This document shows, one piece after another, positions 37,378-47,280 of a DNA stretch of 64,000 bases (positions within the stretch are counted from its first letter, which is position 1; each line of letters opens with the position of its first letter). The stretch is from the NCBI GenBank assembly GCA_022842935.1, contig JALHOP010000012.1:62001-126000 (forward strand), read 5' to 3'. Source of the DNA: Myxococcota bacterium. GTDB taxonomy: Bacteria; Myxococcota; XYA12-FULL-58-9; JALHOP01. The translations under genes and the position numbers were made by a program. The notes below the pieces were generated by a model that was given only the letters and a program-made list of their open reading frames with translations, ran no database searches and was not told where the DNA came from.

Positions 37378-39333
37378 TCATGGAGGCGGAGCGATATACA
37401 CCGATGCCGTCGTGTTCGCAGGTCCGCCAGTCGAGCGATACACGACCCCGTGAGCGCCGCACGACAGCTGATCTGGCGTTAGCCAGCCGTCGACGATGAC
37501 GGACGCGCCCGTCGGGCCAATCGTTCGCAGACGATTCTGTGTATCGACGTAGTAGATTGCGCTCGACGCGATGCACGACCCACCCGGTCGCGTTGCAATC
37601 GACACCACCGCGTCGCCGTTGGGCTCGTAAACCGCAAGGCCCGAATCGGAGCCGTTCACCACTGCGAGGCGCGAACCCACGTAAGCGACGGCGCTCGTGC
37701 TCCCGGTGCTAAGGAGTGCTCCGACGCTCGGGCCGGTCAGAGGGATAAAGAAGTCCGTCTCGGTGCCAGTCGTCACGAGTTGCAGGAACAAGCTCGAGCC
37801 GTCGGGAGCAACGGTTGCGCTGCGCGTCACTAGGGAGACGACTCCGGCGGACGTAAGGCAAGGCCCAGCGCTCGTGAGGTCACAGATCTCGAGCGTCTGC
37901 GTGCCGTCTTCGATGACCAAGGCGTAGCGTCCATCACCGGAGAGCTCAAAGCCCGTCGATGCGTTATCGCGAACAAGGACGTTGGTTCCGCCCGCGAGGT
38001 CGAACGCACGAACCTCTGGGTTTGTTGCCGTGTTACGCGCGTAGAGCAGCGTATTTCCCCGCGATATATAGGTGCCGACGGTGTCGCCATCGATGACCGA
38101 CACGCCCTGCGTCGATGTGTCGTAGCGACGCAGCGTCCGGTTACCACCCGAGATCTCCGTGAACACCAAGTCGTTCTGCGGTGTCAGGCTGAAGTCGAGC
38201 GCATCAGAGCCGAGTAGGACAGTCCCGGTGACCGGCGGCGTGAGGATCTCGGCGCTTCCGTCGTTGAACGCGTACACGAACGCCGGCAGACCAGGAAACG
38301 ACCGCACGCTGGCGACGAACGGTGGCAACACGTCCGTCGCTGTGCCCGTCGTGCGGTCCCACAAGCGGACTTCGTCCGTGCGAATATAGGTCACGAAGCG
38401 GCCATCGTCCGTGGCGGCTGGCCGCGCCGTCAGGCCGGTGTCGATGAGCCGAAGCTCGAGGGTTGCGTAGTCGAGGTACGTGGCTGAATACGTCGAGACC
38501 GCGCTGTCCTCGCGAAGCAAGACGGCGAATGGCACGCCGGTGCGTTGTGCGAGCGACAGCGATACGCTCACGTTCGACCCCAACGTCCTCCGCTCGCCTG
38601 TCGACAAGCGGAGAAGCTCTGCAACGGCCCCCGCGCGGTTCGTGAACAGAAGATAGTCGGGGTCGCCGAGTTGCGTGACGCCGACGACACCTTCGGCGAC
38701 CAGCGTCACTTCGCGCGTTGCGACGGTCGCGCGCCAGATCTCAAACGTGCCGTCGAAGGCGGGCGACTGGACGACCAGGGCAGCGTGTGTCGCGCCCGGC
38801 CCCACGAAATCCAGAGCCCCATCACGCCGCGCCGTCACCAGCGAGCCGCGGCCCAGGTAGAGCGTCGGCAGCCGGTACACTCCGGGGAGCACCAGCACGT
38901 TGGTGACGACGATGTTGCCTCGTCCAGGGCTCGTCGCCTGAACGACGTAGGCCCCGACCGGGACGCTGCTGAAGCTGAATTCGCCGTTCGCGGACGTGGT
39001 GGTCGTCCGTGAGCTCGGCCCCGTGAGTGTCACGGTCACCACCCCGCTGGTCTCGCCGACGAGCGCGACCTCTCCGGCGATGTCGCCTGTTTGCGACGCC
39101 GTATCCGATGGCAAGTCAATCGTGCTTCCATCGGGACAGGTGAGAACGCTCCCGGCGAGCGTACACGACGCCCCGTCTGTTGCGTCGGGGATGTTTACCG
39201 ACGAGCCATCCTCGCAGACGATGCGGCGACCGCCTCCGTCTTGCGTGACCGTGCACGAGCTTCCAGGCCGTCCGTCGTCACCGGCGCAACGAATGGCAGA
39301 GAGGGCGCAGAGAACTACCAACGATCTGTGCAT
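37378..39333 (-). CDS. Lipoprotein with carboxypeptidase-regulatory-like domain and beta-propeller
   Basis: 651 residues from the ATG at 39333 (a TTG two codons upstream is possible). The lipoprotein signal ends LSAIRC. Two short Cys pairs follow (CTVTQDGGGRRIVC and CTLAGSVLTC, each before DGS), then a carboxypeptidase-regulatory-like fold (GEVALVGETSGVVTVTLTGP through FSFSSVPVGAYVVQAT). The rest is made of beta-rich blades such as SDGRYALVIEDGTQTLEICDL and TDDGRFVTYIRTDEVRLWD, as in TolB-like propellers. It is probably an outer-membrane or surface lipoprotein. The 203-base gap up to 39543 shows nothing. Confidence 0.72.
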   Translation of the reverse strand: MHRSLVVLCALSAIRCAGDDGRPGSSCTVTQDGGGRRIVCEDGSSVNIPDATDGASCTLAGSVLTCPDGSTIDLPSDTASQTGDIAGEVALVGETSGVVTVTLTGPSSRTTTTSANGEFSFSSVPVGAYVVQATSPGRGNIVVTNVLVLPGVYRLPTLYLGRGSLVTARRDGALDFVGPGATHAALVVQSPAFDGTFEIWRATVATREVTLVAEGVVGVTQLGDPDYLLFTNRAGAVAELLRLSTGERRTLGSNVSVSLSLAQRTGVPFAVLLREDSAVSTYSATYLDYATLELRLIDTGLTARPAATDDGRFVTYIRTDEVRLWDRTTGTATDVLPPFVASVRSFPGLPAFVYAFNDGSAEILTPPVTGTVLLGSDALDFSLTPQNDLVFTEISGGNRTLRRYDTSTQGVSVIDGDTVGTYISRGNTLLYARNTATNPEVRAFDLAGGTNVLVRDNASTGFELSGDGRYALVIEDGTQTLEICDLTSAGPCLTSAGVVSLVTRSATVAPDGSSLFLQLVTTGTETDFFIPLTGPSVGALLSTGSTSAVAYVGSRLAVVNGSDSGLAVYEPNGDAVVSIATRPGGSCIASSAIYYVDTQNRLRTIGPTGASVIVDGWLTPDQLSCGAHGVVYRSTGGPANTTASVYIAPPP

Positions 39334-39542
39334 CGCCAAATCTCCAAATGACGAGCTTTGTCACGGCCTGCGTGACGCATCGTCTCGGGTCAAACCACGG
39401 GCCGGACTGCGCGGGGTTCGTGAGGGTCTTGTGTCGACGATCGACTTCCGCGAGGTCCTTCACGGGGTCGCATTCTGGCGCCGTCGATGTCTTGCAAGCA
39501 AGCGGATCTGTCGCGCAGCGGGGGCGCCCGGGCTGAATCCGC

Positions 39543-40892
39543 TCAGCGAACGAACCGAACCTGCCGCAAGCTGTCGTGCTCATCGAGGGAGCGTTTGGTT
39601 TCCTCGACGCTCAGCTCCGGCTCTGCTGGTGAAATAGCGTGGCGGGCCCCAGTCGATAGCTGGCGCGCCAAGCGTACGGCGCGCACGGGGTCGATGGCGC
39701 CGCCGCCATCGCGGACATCGTGATCGATGGCGTTGGTAAGGGCCCCCGGCTCGGTGATGAGACGCGCGAGGTCATGGGCTGTAAGGGAGGGGTTGGCCTC
39801 GACCATCAGTCCCACGGCGCCGACGGTAACGGGCGTGGCAAACGACGTACCCGAGTCGGGGACGGACTCCGATGGCAGCTCGACGCCGGGGGCGGCGATG
39901 ACGCCCGCTCCCGAAAAGGACGCGAGTGCATCGTCGTGATCCACGTCGGGGTCGTTCAGGTCTGTTGCAGCGACGAACACGATGCCGGTCCCAAAACCCA
40001 GCTCACGCTCGGTGTCGCGCAGGGACGCAGCCACGTCGCCAGCGTTACCAGCCGCCGCAAAAACTAGGATGTTCCGATCGCGAGCACGCTGGACAGCCGC
40101 GGCGAGGAGCTGCGTCTCGCGCTCGATGAGCGCGTGGTGGTCCCTGAAACCCGCGTCGACCCAGCGTACCGCGGCTTGCGTCTTCACCATGTCCGCGGGC
40201 GCGTGTGGGAGCGTCATCGCGTGCTCCGCGATGAGCTGCTGCAGGTCCTCAGGCGCACTCGCGAGGTCACCGGCTGCGTATCTTTCGACGAGACCCGCAC
40301 GACTGATGCCCCAGGACATGTTGACGAGGCTCACGCGACCGTCGTCGGGGACAACCGCCATGAGCCTTTCGATCTCGAGGCGACGGCGCTGCAGTGCCTC
40401 GAGCGCAACCCGCACCCCGCGGTGCGCAACGTCGCTCCAGGCACGCTCATCGGGGGTCTCGGGCTCGCGGATGAAATGCAGCTCGGCGCCCCGGGCAAGC
40501 CCGTGCTCGCCAGCGATCAGCTGACTCACGACACGGCCGTGGGCGCCAGGTCCTTCTATCTCGGGGGGCACTTCGCCGCTCACATAGACGCGGGCATGCG
40601 GCGCGTGGGTGGGCAAGCCCTCGCGGACCAAGGCAGCTCGCAAGCGCGCGATGTAACGAAGATAGGCGCCTTCGGGCTCAGCCTTGAGCGGCCGACTGAG
40701 CGCAAGCGCACCCATGGCCCTGGTCGAGGGTCTCGGCAGGGCGGCCAGGGTCGAGGCAGGTGCCACGTCTCGGGGCAGGCTGGGCCGCACGGGCGGGTCG
40801 ACATTCGCCTGCACCCGAGGGGGCGGCGTCCTCAAAAAATCGCTGACCGTGATACTCGCGACCCGGTCGTGTTTGGGGCCAACGCCATCCAT
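39543..40892 (-). CDS. Subtilisin-like S8 peptidase homologue, catalytic Asp apparently missing
   Basis: 449 residues, no signal peptide. The S8 core shows the catalytic His in GPGAHGRVVSQLIAGEHG, the structural LVNMSWG, the oxyanion Asn in LVFAAAGNAGD and the catalytic Ser in DSGTSFATPVTVGAVGLM. Where the catalytic Asp (usually VIDTG) should be, the sequence reads ARVYVSGEV, so Ser stands in the Asp place. The helix-rich insert of about 100 residues between the His and Asn regions is unusual. It may be inactive or act by altered chemistry. It is divergent from the unknown gene at 41138; the 245 bases between should hold both promoters. Confidence 0.8.
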   Translation of the reverse strand: MDGVGPKHDRVASITVSDFLRTPPPRVQANVDPPVRPSLPRDVAPASTLAALPRPSTRAMGALALSRPLKAEPEGAYLRYIARLRAALVREGLPTHAPHARVYVSGEVPPEIEGPGAHGRVVSQLIAGEHGLARGAELHFIREPETPDERAWSDVAHRGVRVALEALQRRRLEIERLMAVVPDDGRVSLVNMSWGISRAGLVERYAAGDLASAPEDLQQLIAEHAMTLPHAPADMVKTQAAVRWVDAGFRDHHALIERETQLLAAAVQRARDRNILVFAAAGNAGDVAASLRDTERELGFGTGIVFVAATDLNDPDVDHDDALASFSGAGVIAAPGVELPSESVPDSGTSFATPVTVGAVGLMVEANPSLTAHDLARLITEPGALTNAIDHDVRDGGGAIDPVRAVRLARQLSTGARHAISPAEPELSVEETKRSLDEHDSLRQVRFVR

Positions 40893-41137
40893 CGTTAACG
40901 GCCCAATCTACCCGATGGGATCGACGTGGTCAGCGTGCCCACGACCGACACCGCGTCGTGCCGACCCCCGCTTGCTTGCGGCACAAGGCCTGGTGACGCG
41001 AGGCCCCCTTTGGCCCGCCCTAGACAGGATTGCCGGAAGGTCAGGTTCCCGTTCGGCAACCAAGACCGAGCCTTCGCGATACCTCTCGCTGCCCAGATGC
41101 GGCCTTGGTGGCCCCATCGTCTCGAGGAGCGACGTCG

Positions 41138-42316
41138 ATGAAGCCTACCCGCTTGAAGCAGCCGACGCGGACGACCGAAGCAACGCGCGAGGTCACGCCT
41201 GGCGCGGTGCGCCGTAACGACGCGGGCGCCTCGGCAAGGACAGCCGGGCTGGCTCTGCCCGCCGACAACTTTGCAACTCCGCCAGTGCGCGACCGCGTGG
41301 CCGATGCGATCAAAGCGCCGCAACGGTTCAGCGCGCGCTCGAGCAGCCGCCCAGGGGCGGCGACGCGCCAGGCGACGCTCCAGGGCAAAGATGTCGAGAG
41401 AACCTCCGCGCCGCTTGCCACGACCAAACGGACCATCGATCTCCCGGATGCATGGTTGCGCGCCGCGACCGAGTCCATGCACGCCATGCCGCCGCTCGAG
41501 AGCACGTATGACCTGCGCGTTGCTCTGCACGGCGCGCCAGCGCGAGCCCTCATCAAGGCAGCGGGCTTCGCGGGTGGCTTTGATTCGGCCCGCGAGCTCG
41601 TGCTGATGAACTTCACCGACGCCTGGGATCTGCAAGCGAACATTTTCGCTTTCGACGTCGAGCGAAACACCTTGCGCGCCCTTGGCACCACCGAGAGCGG
41701 CGAGCTCGATGCGGTGCTCGGCTGGGACGGCACGAATACCCCCAAGCGCTTCGCGAACGCAGCCTTGCTACCCGTAGGCCCCGACGCCTGGGACTCGGGT
41801 AAGCGCCTCGCTGGGTTCGATGACATTGCCGAATACATGCCCAAGGAGCCGATCGATTTCGCTGCGATCGACGCCAAACCCCTGGGACCTGATCGCCGTC
41901 CCGCCATGCGCGAGCTCGCGCCCGTTCTTGCCGCGGTGCCAGCAAGCCTCGACTTCTATCGCGTCGGCGGTAACGCTGGCGGCTCCTCGGTGAGCATCGC
42001 GAGCGCGACCGTGACCCACACCATCGAGGCCAGCCCGGGGACGTCTTTCGTCAGCGCTGGCTGGTCGACGGACGCGAGCATCGACGCCGCCATTCTGGGT
42101 TTGGTCAACCCGCGTGGCGCGGGCGAAGCCTGGACCGAAGCGAACGACGCGATAGCCGACAGCCGCTTCGGCGCGAGCAACCCTCGCCCGCTTCTGTGGC
42201 TTGCCCAAAGCGACGGCGCCGTACGGTTCGTGGCGTTCTCGGCCCAGCCGACGACGCCCGCTGTTCTCGAGGTGGGCACCAACCCGCTTGCCGTGCGTCT
42301 GCATGGAGCAGGCTAA
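41138..42316 (+). CDS. Hypothetical protein
   Basis: 392 residues from an ATG preceded by GAGGAG, which decides this start over a longer open frame. The first 90 residues are basic and disordered-looking (Arg, Thr, Ala, Ser). The rest looks globular, with LPDAWLRAATESMHAMPPLE and MNFTDAWDLQANIFAFDVE, and ends with beta-rich sequence. No signal peptide, membrane helix or catalytic motif is visible. I do not recognise a family. It is divergent from the subtilase homologue and may share its promoter region. Confidence 0.6.
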   Translation: MKPTRLKQPTRTTEATREVTPGAVRRNDAGASARTAGLALPADNFATPPVRDRVADAIKAPQRFSARSSSRPGAATRQATLQGKDVERTSAPLATTKRTIDLPDAWLRAATESMHAMPPLESTYDLRVALHGAPARALIKAAGFAGGFDSARELVLMNFTDAWDLQANIFAFDVERNTLRALGTTESGELDAVLGWDGTNTPKRFANAALLPVGPDAWDSGKRLAGFDDIAEYMPKEPIDFAAIDAKPLGPDRRPAMRELAPVLAAVPASLDFYRVGGNAGGSSVSIASATVTHTIEASPGTSFVSAGWSTDASIDAAILGLVNPRGAGEAWTEANDAIADSRFGASNPRPLLWLAQSDGAVRFVAFSAQPTTPAVLEVGTNPLAVRLHGAG

Positions 42317-42356
42317 GCGTTGATGCCTGCAAGACAGCTTGGTTTGATTGCCGCGC

Positions 42357-43499
42357 TTACGCCAGCTGCCGAGCCCGGCTGAGATCGACGAGCTGGAGCG
42401 GCGACGGATCGAGCACGAGGTCGAGCTTGTCACGCTCGCCACTCGCGTCGCCGGAGTGTTGAAACGGCAACGCGCGTGAGAGCTCGACGCGGATATGTGT
42501 ACCCAGGAAGTCGAAGATGCGCTTGCTGTCGCGGTGGGTGCCACCCCAAAGGCCGCGGAGGTTTGCGAGCGTGCGGAACGGTCCCATGTTCGAGACCCGC
42601 AGCTGCATCATGTTCGGCATCATGCGGGCGAACGGGAAGATACGAAAACCGTAGCCGTAATACGGGGTGCTACCGGCCCCGATGTAGCTTGCTGGTCCCT
42701 CGAAGAGCGTGCTGCCTGGCTCGATGCGCTCGGAGAAGTCGCCGCGCGCGGGATCGACGTAGTAGGCCTCGCCGACCGTGGTGACCTTGCACTCGACGGT
42801 CTTGTTATCCGCCATAATGGACGGGATGGTCCGCCCGAAGAGCGCCACGAAGTAGCCAGCGACGCTGTGCATGATGGGCTTCAAGAGCTTGTTGTGCGTG
42901 TGCGCCTTGAGCCAGTTGTAGTCATTCAAGAGCTGCGAGTCGTAGCCGATGCCGGCGAAGAAAAAGCGGTCGTCACCTTCGCGGATGAGAGGAATGGGCT
43001 GGGTGCGGCGAGGCAGATAGTCGACGATGCGGCGAAGGTCCTTGGCGGCCTGTGTGGCACCGACCAGACGACCGATGGCGTTGCCGGTGCCCAAGCGCAG
43101 GAACGCAAAGCGCGGCTCGCCTAGCAGCGTTTGCTTCTCGCCGAAGCGCAGGTAGCGCTGGACACGCCACTGATTGGCCTCGTCGATGTAGCGCTGCACC
43201 ATGTTGATGGCCTGGACGAAGGTGCCGTCGCCACCGCCGCAGACGACGGTGCCGTAGCCACGCTGGACGATCTCGCGCGCGAAGGCCTCGGCCTCTTCGA
43301 GCGAGCGCGAATAATAAAGGTTGTCGGTGCCGACGAGCCGCCCGAGCTTCTTTGCGAGGGCATCGGTGACGCGACGGGCGTTGCGATTCAACAGCACCGC
43401 GACTTTGTCGGGGTCGGTTGGGGCGACAGGGAGGCCAGCGGTTTCTGCTGCGAGCGACTCTTGTGTCCGCTCGTGCGGGGCGACCACAGGGGTAAGCAT
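42357..43499 (-). CDS. Diacylglycerol kinase-like lipid kinase family protein
   Basis: 380 residues from the ATG at 43499; the frame is open further upstream but without coding character. The kinase N-domain has VAVLLNRNARRV, the nucleotide loop VCGGGDGTFVQAIN and the second motif LRLGTGNAIGR. The C-terminal beta-sandwich follows (FFFAGIGYDSQLLNDYNW). These enzymes phosphorylate diacylglycerol or related lipids such as sphingosine; the substrate cannot be read from sequence. It lies 206 bases after the transaldolase gene; that gap holds two small stem-loops (GTCAGG/CCTGAC at 43597-43613 and GCGAAA/TTTCGC at 43665-43680). Confidence 0.88.
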   Translation of the reverse strand: MLTPVVAPHERTQESLAAETAGLPVAPTDPDKVAVLLNRNARRVTDALAKKLGRLVGTDNLYYSRSLEEAEAFAREIVQRGYGTVVCGGGDGTFVQAINMVQRYIDEANQWRVQRYLRFGEKQTLLGEPRFAFLRLGTGNAIGRLVGATQAAKDLRRIVDYLPRRTQPIPLIREGDDRFFFAGIGYDSQLLNDYNWLKAHTHNKLLKPIMHSVAGYFVALFGRTIPSIMADNKTVECKVTTVGEAYYVDPARGDFSERIEPGSTLFEGPASYIGAGSTPYYGYGFRIFPFARMMPNMMQLRVSNMGPFRTLANLRGLWGGTHRDSKRIFDFLGTHIRVELSRALPFQHSGDASGERDKLDLVLDPSPLQLVDLSRARQLA

Positions 43500-43705
43500 T
43501 TCGACCACGACTCCTGCGTTGCGACGCCGCGCGCTTCGGACCGGTTCTCCCAAACCGCGCTGCCCCGAAGAGCAGCGAGCCCTAGCGAGCGGGTGTGTCA
43601 GGATTAGCCTGACGACCTGCTTTAAACGTGACGGTAGCGTAACGTTCCTGACGCGATTCGCCAAGCGAAACGTTTTTCGCACCCCGTAGGAGCGCTAACC
43701 GGCCG

Positions 43706-44362
43706 TCAAATCTTGAAGTTCGCTTTGTTCTTCTCGAAGTCGGCCATGAAGCTCTTCAGACCCTGGTCGGTCAGCGGGTGCTTCACCAGTTGTTCGATGA
43801 CCTTGAACGGAATCGTCGCGACGTGGGCGCCCGCCAGAGCACACTTCACGACGTGCAGAGGGGAGCGGATGCTTGCCGCCAAAACCTCTGTCTTGAATCC
43901 GTAGTTCCGGTAGATGTCGACGATGTCGTGGATGAGCTGCATACCGTCCTCGGCGACATCGTCCAAACGGCCGATGAAGGGCGAAATGAAGCTCGCACCC
44001 GCTTTGGCAGCCAGGATGGCCTGGGCGGCGCTGAAGCAGAGAGTGACATTGAACTTGATGCCGTCGGGTGCGAGGGCCTTGACCGTCTTGAGGCCAGCGA
44101 TCGTGAGCGGCACTTTGACCACCACGTTCTTGTGGATCTTGGCCAAGGTGCGGGCCTGCTCGAGCATCTCTTTTTCATCGACGACCACGACCTCGGCGCT
44201 CACTGGGCCATCGACGATGTCGCAGATCTCCTTGATGACCTCGGTGAAGTTACGGCCGCTCTTGGCGACCAGCGAGGGGTTGGTCGTGACTCCGTCGAGC
44301 ACGCCCATGGCATGGGCTTCTCGGATCTCCTTCACTTCGGCGCTGTCGATGAAGAACTTCAT
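43706..44362 (-). CDS. tal: Transaldolase, short fructose-6-phosphate aldolase-like type
   Basis: 218 residues, the size of the short TalC/FSA branch. It begins [13 protein letters not shown], with [13 protein letters not shown] near residue 25, the Schiff-base Lys in NVVVKVPLT near residue 86, [20 protein letters not shown] and SPFIGRLDD. It moves dihydroxyacetone units in the nonoxidative pentose phosphate pathway. The Lys is present, so the enzyme should be active. It is divergent from kdsD with 160 bases between the starts. Confidence 0.95.
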   Translation of the reverse strand: MKFFIDSAEVKEIREAHAMGVLDGVTTNPSLVAKSGRNFTEVIKEICDIVDGPVSAEVVVVDEKEMLEQARTLAKIHKNVVVKVPLTIAGLKTVKALAPDGIKFNVTLCFSAAQAILAAKAGASFISPFIGRLDDVAEDGMQLIHDIVDIYRNYGFKTEVLAASIRSPLHVVKCALAGAHVATIPFKVIEQLVKHPLTDQGLKSFMADFEKNKANFKI

Positions 44363-44522
44363 GAGGTCCTCGTGTAGCCCGGCCCCCCGTGGGCCGAATG
44401 ACGCGGCTTGGCCGCTGGTGAGCCCGCATCCGGCGCGGGGCGAAGCATGAAATCGACCGGCTGGGACCGTTTGTCAACGTGCGGCTGAAACCTGTATACG
44501 CGGTACGCGAAAGGCGCGCGGT

Positions 44523-45560
44523 TTGAAAGTCGTCCGCAATAGACCCGAGATCATCAGCTCGCCAAGCGACGCGCGTGCGCGTGGCTTCGACGCGGCGCAG
44601 GTGATCGCAGACGCTCGGGCGGTCATCGAAGCCGAAGGCCAAGCAGTGAGCGCGCTCGCCGGCCGCGTTGGCGACGAGCTCGCCCAGGTTGCGCGCCGCA
44701 TCCTGGATTGCAACGGGAGCGTGATCGTGACCGGCCTGGGAAAGAGCGGGCTGGTTGGGCAGAAGATCTCGGCGACCCTCGCCTCGACGGGAACGCCGTC
44801 GCATTTCGTCCATGCCGCCGAAGCGGCACACGGAGATCTCGGGCGACTCACGAAGACCGATGTCGTTCTTGCGTTGTCGAACAGCGGCGAGTCCGAGGAG
44901 CTGCTCCGCATCGTGCGGCCAGTCAAGGCGCTCGGCTCGTTGCTGGTCGCCATGACTGGCGATGCCGGCTCATCGCTCGCGCGACATGCGGACATCGTCC
45001 TCGATATCGGTGATGTTGCCGAGGCATGTCCGATGGGCCTTGTGCCCACGGCGAGCACGACTGCGATGATGGTGCTGGGCGACGCGCTCGCGATGAGCAT
45101 CTTCAATTGCCGCGGCTTTGGTCGCGAGGAGTACGCGCGCTTCCATCCCGGTGGACAGCTCGGCCGTAAGCTCATGAAGGTGCGCGAGGTGATGCGCACC
45201 GGCGCCGACAATCCGATCGCCCGCCAAACCGCGTCGTTGCGGGAGGTGATCAAGGTGATGACCCGCACGACGGGCCGTCCGGGCGCTGCGTCGATCGTCG
45301 ATGGTGCTGGCAAGCTCGTTGGCTTCTTCACCGACGGTGATCTCCGGCGCATGCTCGAGACCGAAGACTTCGAAGGCAACGCACCAATCGAGCGCGTCAT
45401 GATCCGCTCACCGAAGTCCGTCACAGCGGAGCAGCTCGTCGCGGAGGCCGCACGAATCATGCGTGAGCACAAGATTGATCAGTTGCCAGTGGTTGACGAC
45501 GGGCACACGCCTGTCGGTTTCATCGATATTCAAGACGTCTTGAGCACGCGGCCGGTTTGA
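44523..45560 (+). CDS. kdsD: Arabinose-5-phosphate isomerase (SIS + two CBS domains)
   Basis: 345 residues from a TTG start. The SIS domain has VIVTGLGKSGLVGQKISATLASTG, LALSNSGESEEL and the family-typical FHPGGQLGRKL near residue 215. Two CBS domains follow, ending QLPVVDDGHTPVGFIDIQD. The enzyme converts ribulose 5-phosphate to arabinose 5-phosphate for Kdo in lipopolysaccharide. This indicates a Gram-negative envelope. The stop overlaps the PilZ gene start by 4 bases. Confidence 0.95.
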   Translation: MKVVRNRPEIISSPSDARARGFDAAQVIADARAVIEAEGQAVSALAGRVGDELAQVARRILDCNGSVIVTGLGKSGLVGQKISATLASTGTPSHFVHAAEAAHGDLGRLTKTDVVLALSNSGESEELLRIVRPVKALGSLLVAMTGDAGSSLARHADIVLDIGDVAEACPMGLVPTASTTAMMVLGDALAMSIFNCRGFGREEYARFHPGGQLGRKLMKVREVMRTGADNPIARQTASLREVIKVMTRTTGRPGAASIVDGAGKLVGFFTDGDLRRMLETEDFEGNAPIERVMIRSPKSVTAEQLVAEAARIMREHKIDQLPVVDDGHTPVGFIDIQDVLSTRPV

Positions 45561-45925
45561 GCCAGGCTCGCTCCCACATGCAGCCACGCGCACCTCGCTA
45601 TCGCTTCGGCTCGTTGAACTTCATCTACGACACAGGGGAGTCGTTCTGGGCGGCCCCCGTGCTCGACGTGTCGGAGTCGGGGGTCTTTCTCGAGACTGCG
45701 CATCAGCTTGCGATTGGCACCCGGGTCACGCTGGTGCCTGACGTCGCAGACGACGAAAAGCTGCCGTTCGAGCTGACCGCCGAAGTGGTCCGCGTCAACG
45801 AGTTCGATAGCGAGCAGAACTTCAAACGGCCGCCAGGAATCGCCTTCAAGCTCCTGAACCTGACCGCCACGCAGCTCGCTGACCTTCGCGCTTTTCTGGA
45901 GCAACGCGGGGTCCTGGTTCGCTGA
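45557..45925 (+). CDS. PilZ domain protein
   Basis: 122 residues from a TTG that forms a TTGA overlap with kdsD; an ATG at 45578 is an alternative. The cyclic-di-GMP motifs are recognisable: basic Arg residues in RAPRYRFG, and DVSESGVFLE as the D/NxSxxG box. The N-terminal arm fits a single-domain PilZ receptor. It may link cyclic-di-GMP to motility or envelope functions. Co-translation with kdsD suggests a tie to surface polysaccharide, but this is inference. Confidence 0.88.
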   Translation: MSQARSHMQPRAPRYRFGSLNFIYDTGESFWAAPVLDVSESGVFLETAHQLAIGTRVTLVPDVADDEKLPFELTAEVVRVNEFDSEQNFKRPPGIAFKLLNLTATQLADLRAFLEQRGVLVR

Positions 45926-45962
45926 GCCGAGTAGCGCCGGCAAGCCCCGCGCTGCCGCCCAC

Positions 45963-47219
45963 CTACGATACCGAAGCAACGTCGGGTACGCGGCGCGCAA
46001 TGAAGACCATCATCACCGCAGTGATCGCGATCGCGGCTACAACGACGTAGCCCAAGAGGTCGAACCGCTGCAGCGGACCCTGGTCGGGCGCGATGACGAT
46101 CCAGCCCGCTAGGGCCGCTGCGATGCCGCCCGAGAGCTGCTGTACACATGAGCTCACCGCCATGAATGCGCCGCGCGCGGAAGGCGCCGGAATTCCCGAC
46201 ATCAGAGCCTGCGAGGGGATCATGCGGCTCTGAATACCCACGAACATGACGGTGAAGATGAGCACCGCGGACGCGACGGGAGTCGGCCCGAGGTGTGTGT
46301 AGTAGATGACCACGGCCGCGGTGACGACGGACCCCGCGACGAAGGTCGGAAGCTTTCCCAGCTTGTCGCTCAAGCGGCCGATGATTGGACCCGTCGCGAT
46401 GCTCGCGAGCCCCGTCAGCAAGTAGACCATCGGGAGCTGCTCGAGGCCGATCTGCAGGTTTCGTACGCTAAAGGCGCTGCCGAACGGCATCAACATGAAA
46501 CCGCCGGTCGCGAGAAGGGCCGTGGTCGCGAAGGCTTGAAGGTAGAGGGGGTTCGAAACCGTCGCGACCAGATGTCCAAAGGCCTGTCCGGGGCTGCGCG
46601 CTGTCGCGCTATTCAAGTGTCCAACGATGGGCTCGAGCGTTACGGCGATGACGACACCCGCCAGCGCACCGACGGCGACGATAAGGAAGAAGGGCGCGTG
46701 CCAGTCCCACTTGGCCGCGAGGAACAGACCCGTTGGTATGCCGAGAATCTGACTTGCCGCGAAAGCGGTCTGGATGATCCCCATCACGCGGCCGCGCAGC
46801 TGCATAGGGAAGACGTCGGTGACGATCGCGAAGGCAGCCGAGCCTACGACTCCGCCAAAGCAGCCTGTGACGATACGCGCGGCCAGCAGGAGCTCGTAGG
46901 TCGGCGCCAAGCCGCAGAACAGGGTTCCGATGATGAAGCCACAGTAGAAGAACATCAGAAGCTTCTTGCGGTCGAAACTATCGGCGAACCCAGCCGCGAC
47001 GAACCCGGCCGCGCCTGCGCTGAATGCATAAGCGGACACGACGAGGCCAAACTGCTGCGGCGTGATACCAAGCGAGGGCATGAGCATGGCGCCGAGCGGC
47101 GACAGAATCATGAAGTCGAGGATGACAGTGAATTGAAGAAAGGCCAGCACGGCAACGACCAGCCTTTGGTAGCTGGTGAAGGTTTGCGGCTGTGCGCTTT
47201 GACTGGCTGAGGCGCTCAA
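45963..47219 (-). CDS. Major facilitator superfamily transporter
   Basis: 418 residues with about 12 membrane segments. After a short polar N-terminus, the first helix (LVVAVLAFLQFTVILDFMI) is followed by the MFS loop AGFADSFDRKKLL between helices 2 and 3, and a second-half equivalent (IGRLSDKLGKLPTF). The layout is that of the Bcr/CflA or EmrB-like drug efflux branch, but the substrate cannot be read. It converges with the PilZ gene and is followed on its other side by the envelope operon, with 61 bases to the next unit. Confidence 0.9.
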   Translation of the reverse strand: MSASASQSAQPQTFTSYQRLVVAVLAFLQFTVILDFMILSPLGAMLMPSLGITPQQFGLVVSAYAFSAGAAGFVAAGFADSFDRKKLLMFFYCGFIIGTLFCGLAPTYELLLAARIVTGCFGGVVGSAAFAIVTDVFPMQLRGRVMGIIQTAFAASQILGIPTGLFLAAKWDWHAPFFLIVAVGALAGVVIAVTLEPIVGHLNSATARSPGQAFGHLVATVSNPLYLQAFATTALLATGGFMLMPFGSAFSVRNLQIGLEQLPMVYLLTGLASIATGPIIGRLSDKLGKLPTFVAGSVVTAAVVIYYTHLGPTPVASAVLIFTVMFVGIQSRMIPSQALMSGIPAPSARGAFMAVSSCVQQLSGGIAAALAGWIVIAPDQGPLQRFDLLGYVVVAAIAITAVMMVFIARRVPDVASVS

Positions 47220-47280
47220 GACACACGTCCTCGGGGCGATTGCGTGATGCCACCACGTTCGTCGCGACGGCGCTACCTGC

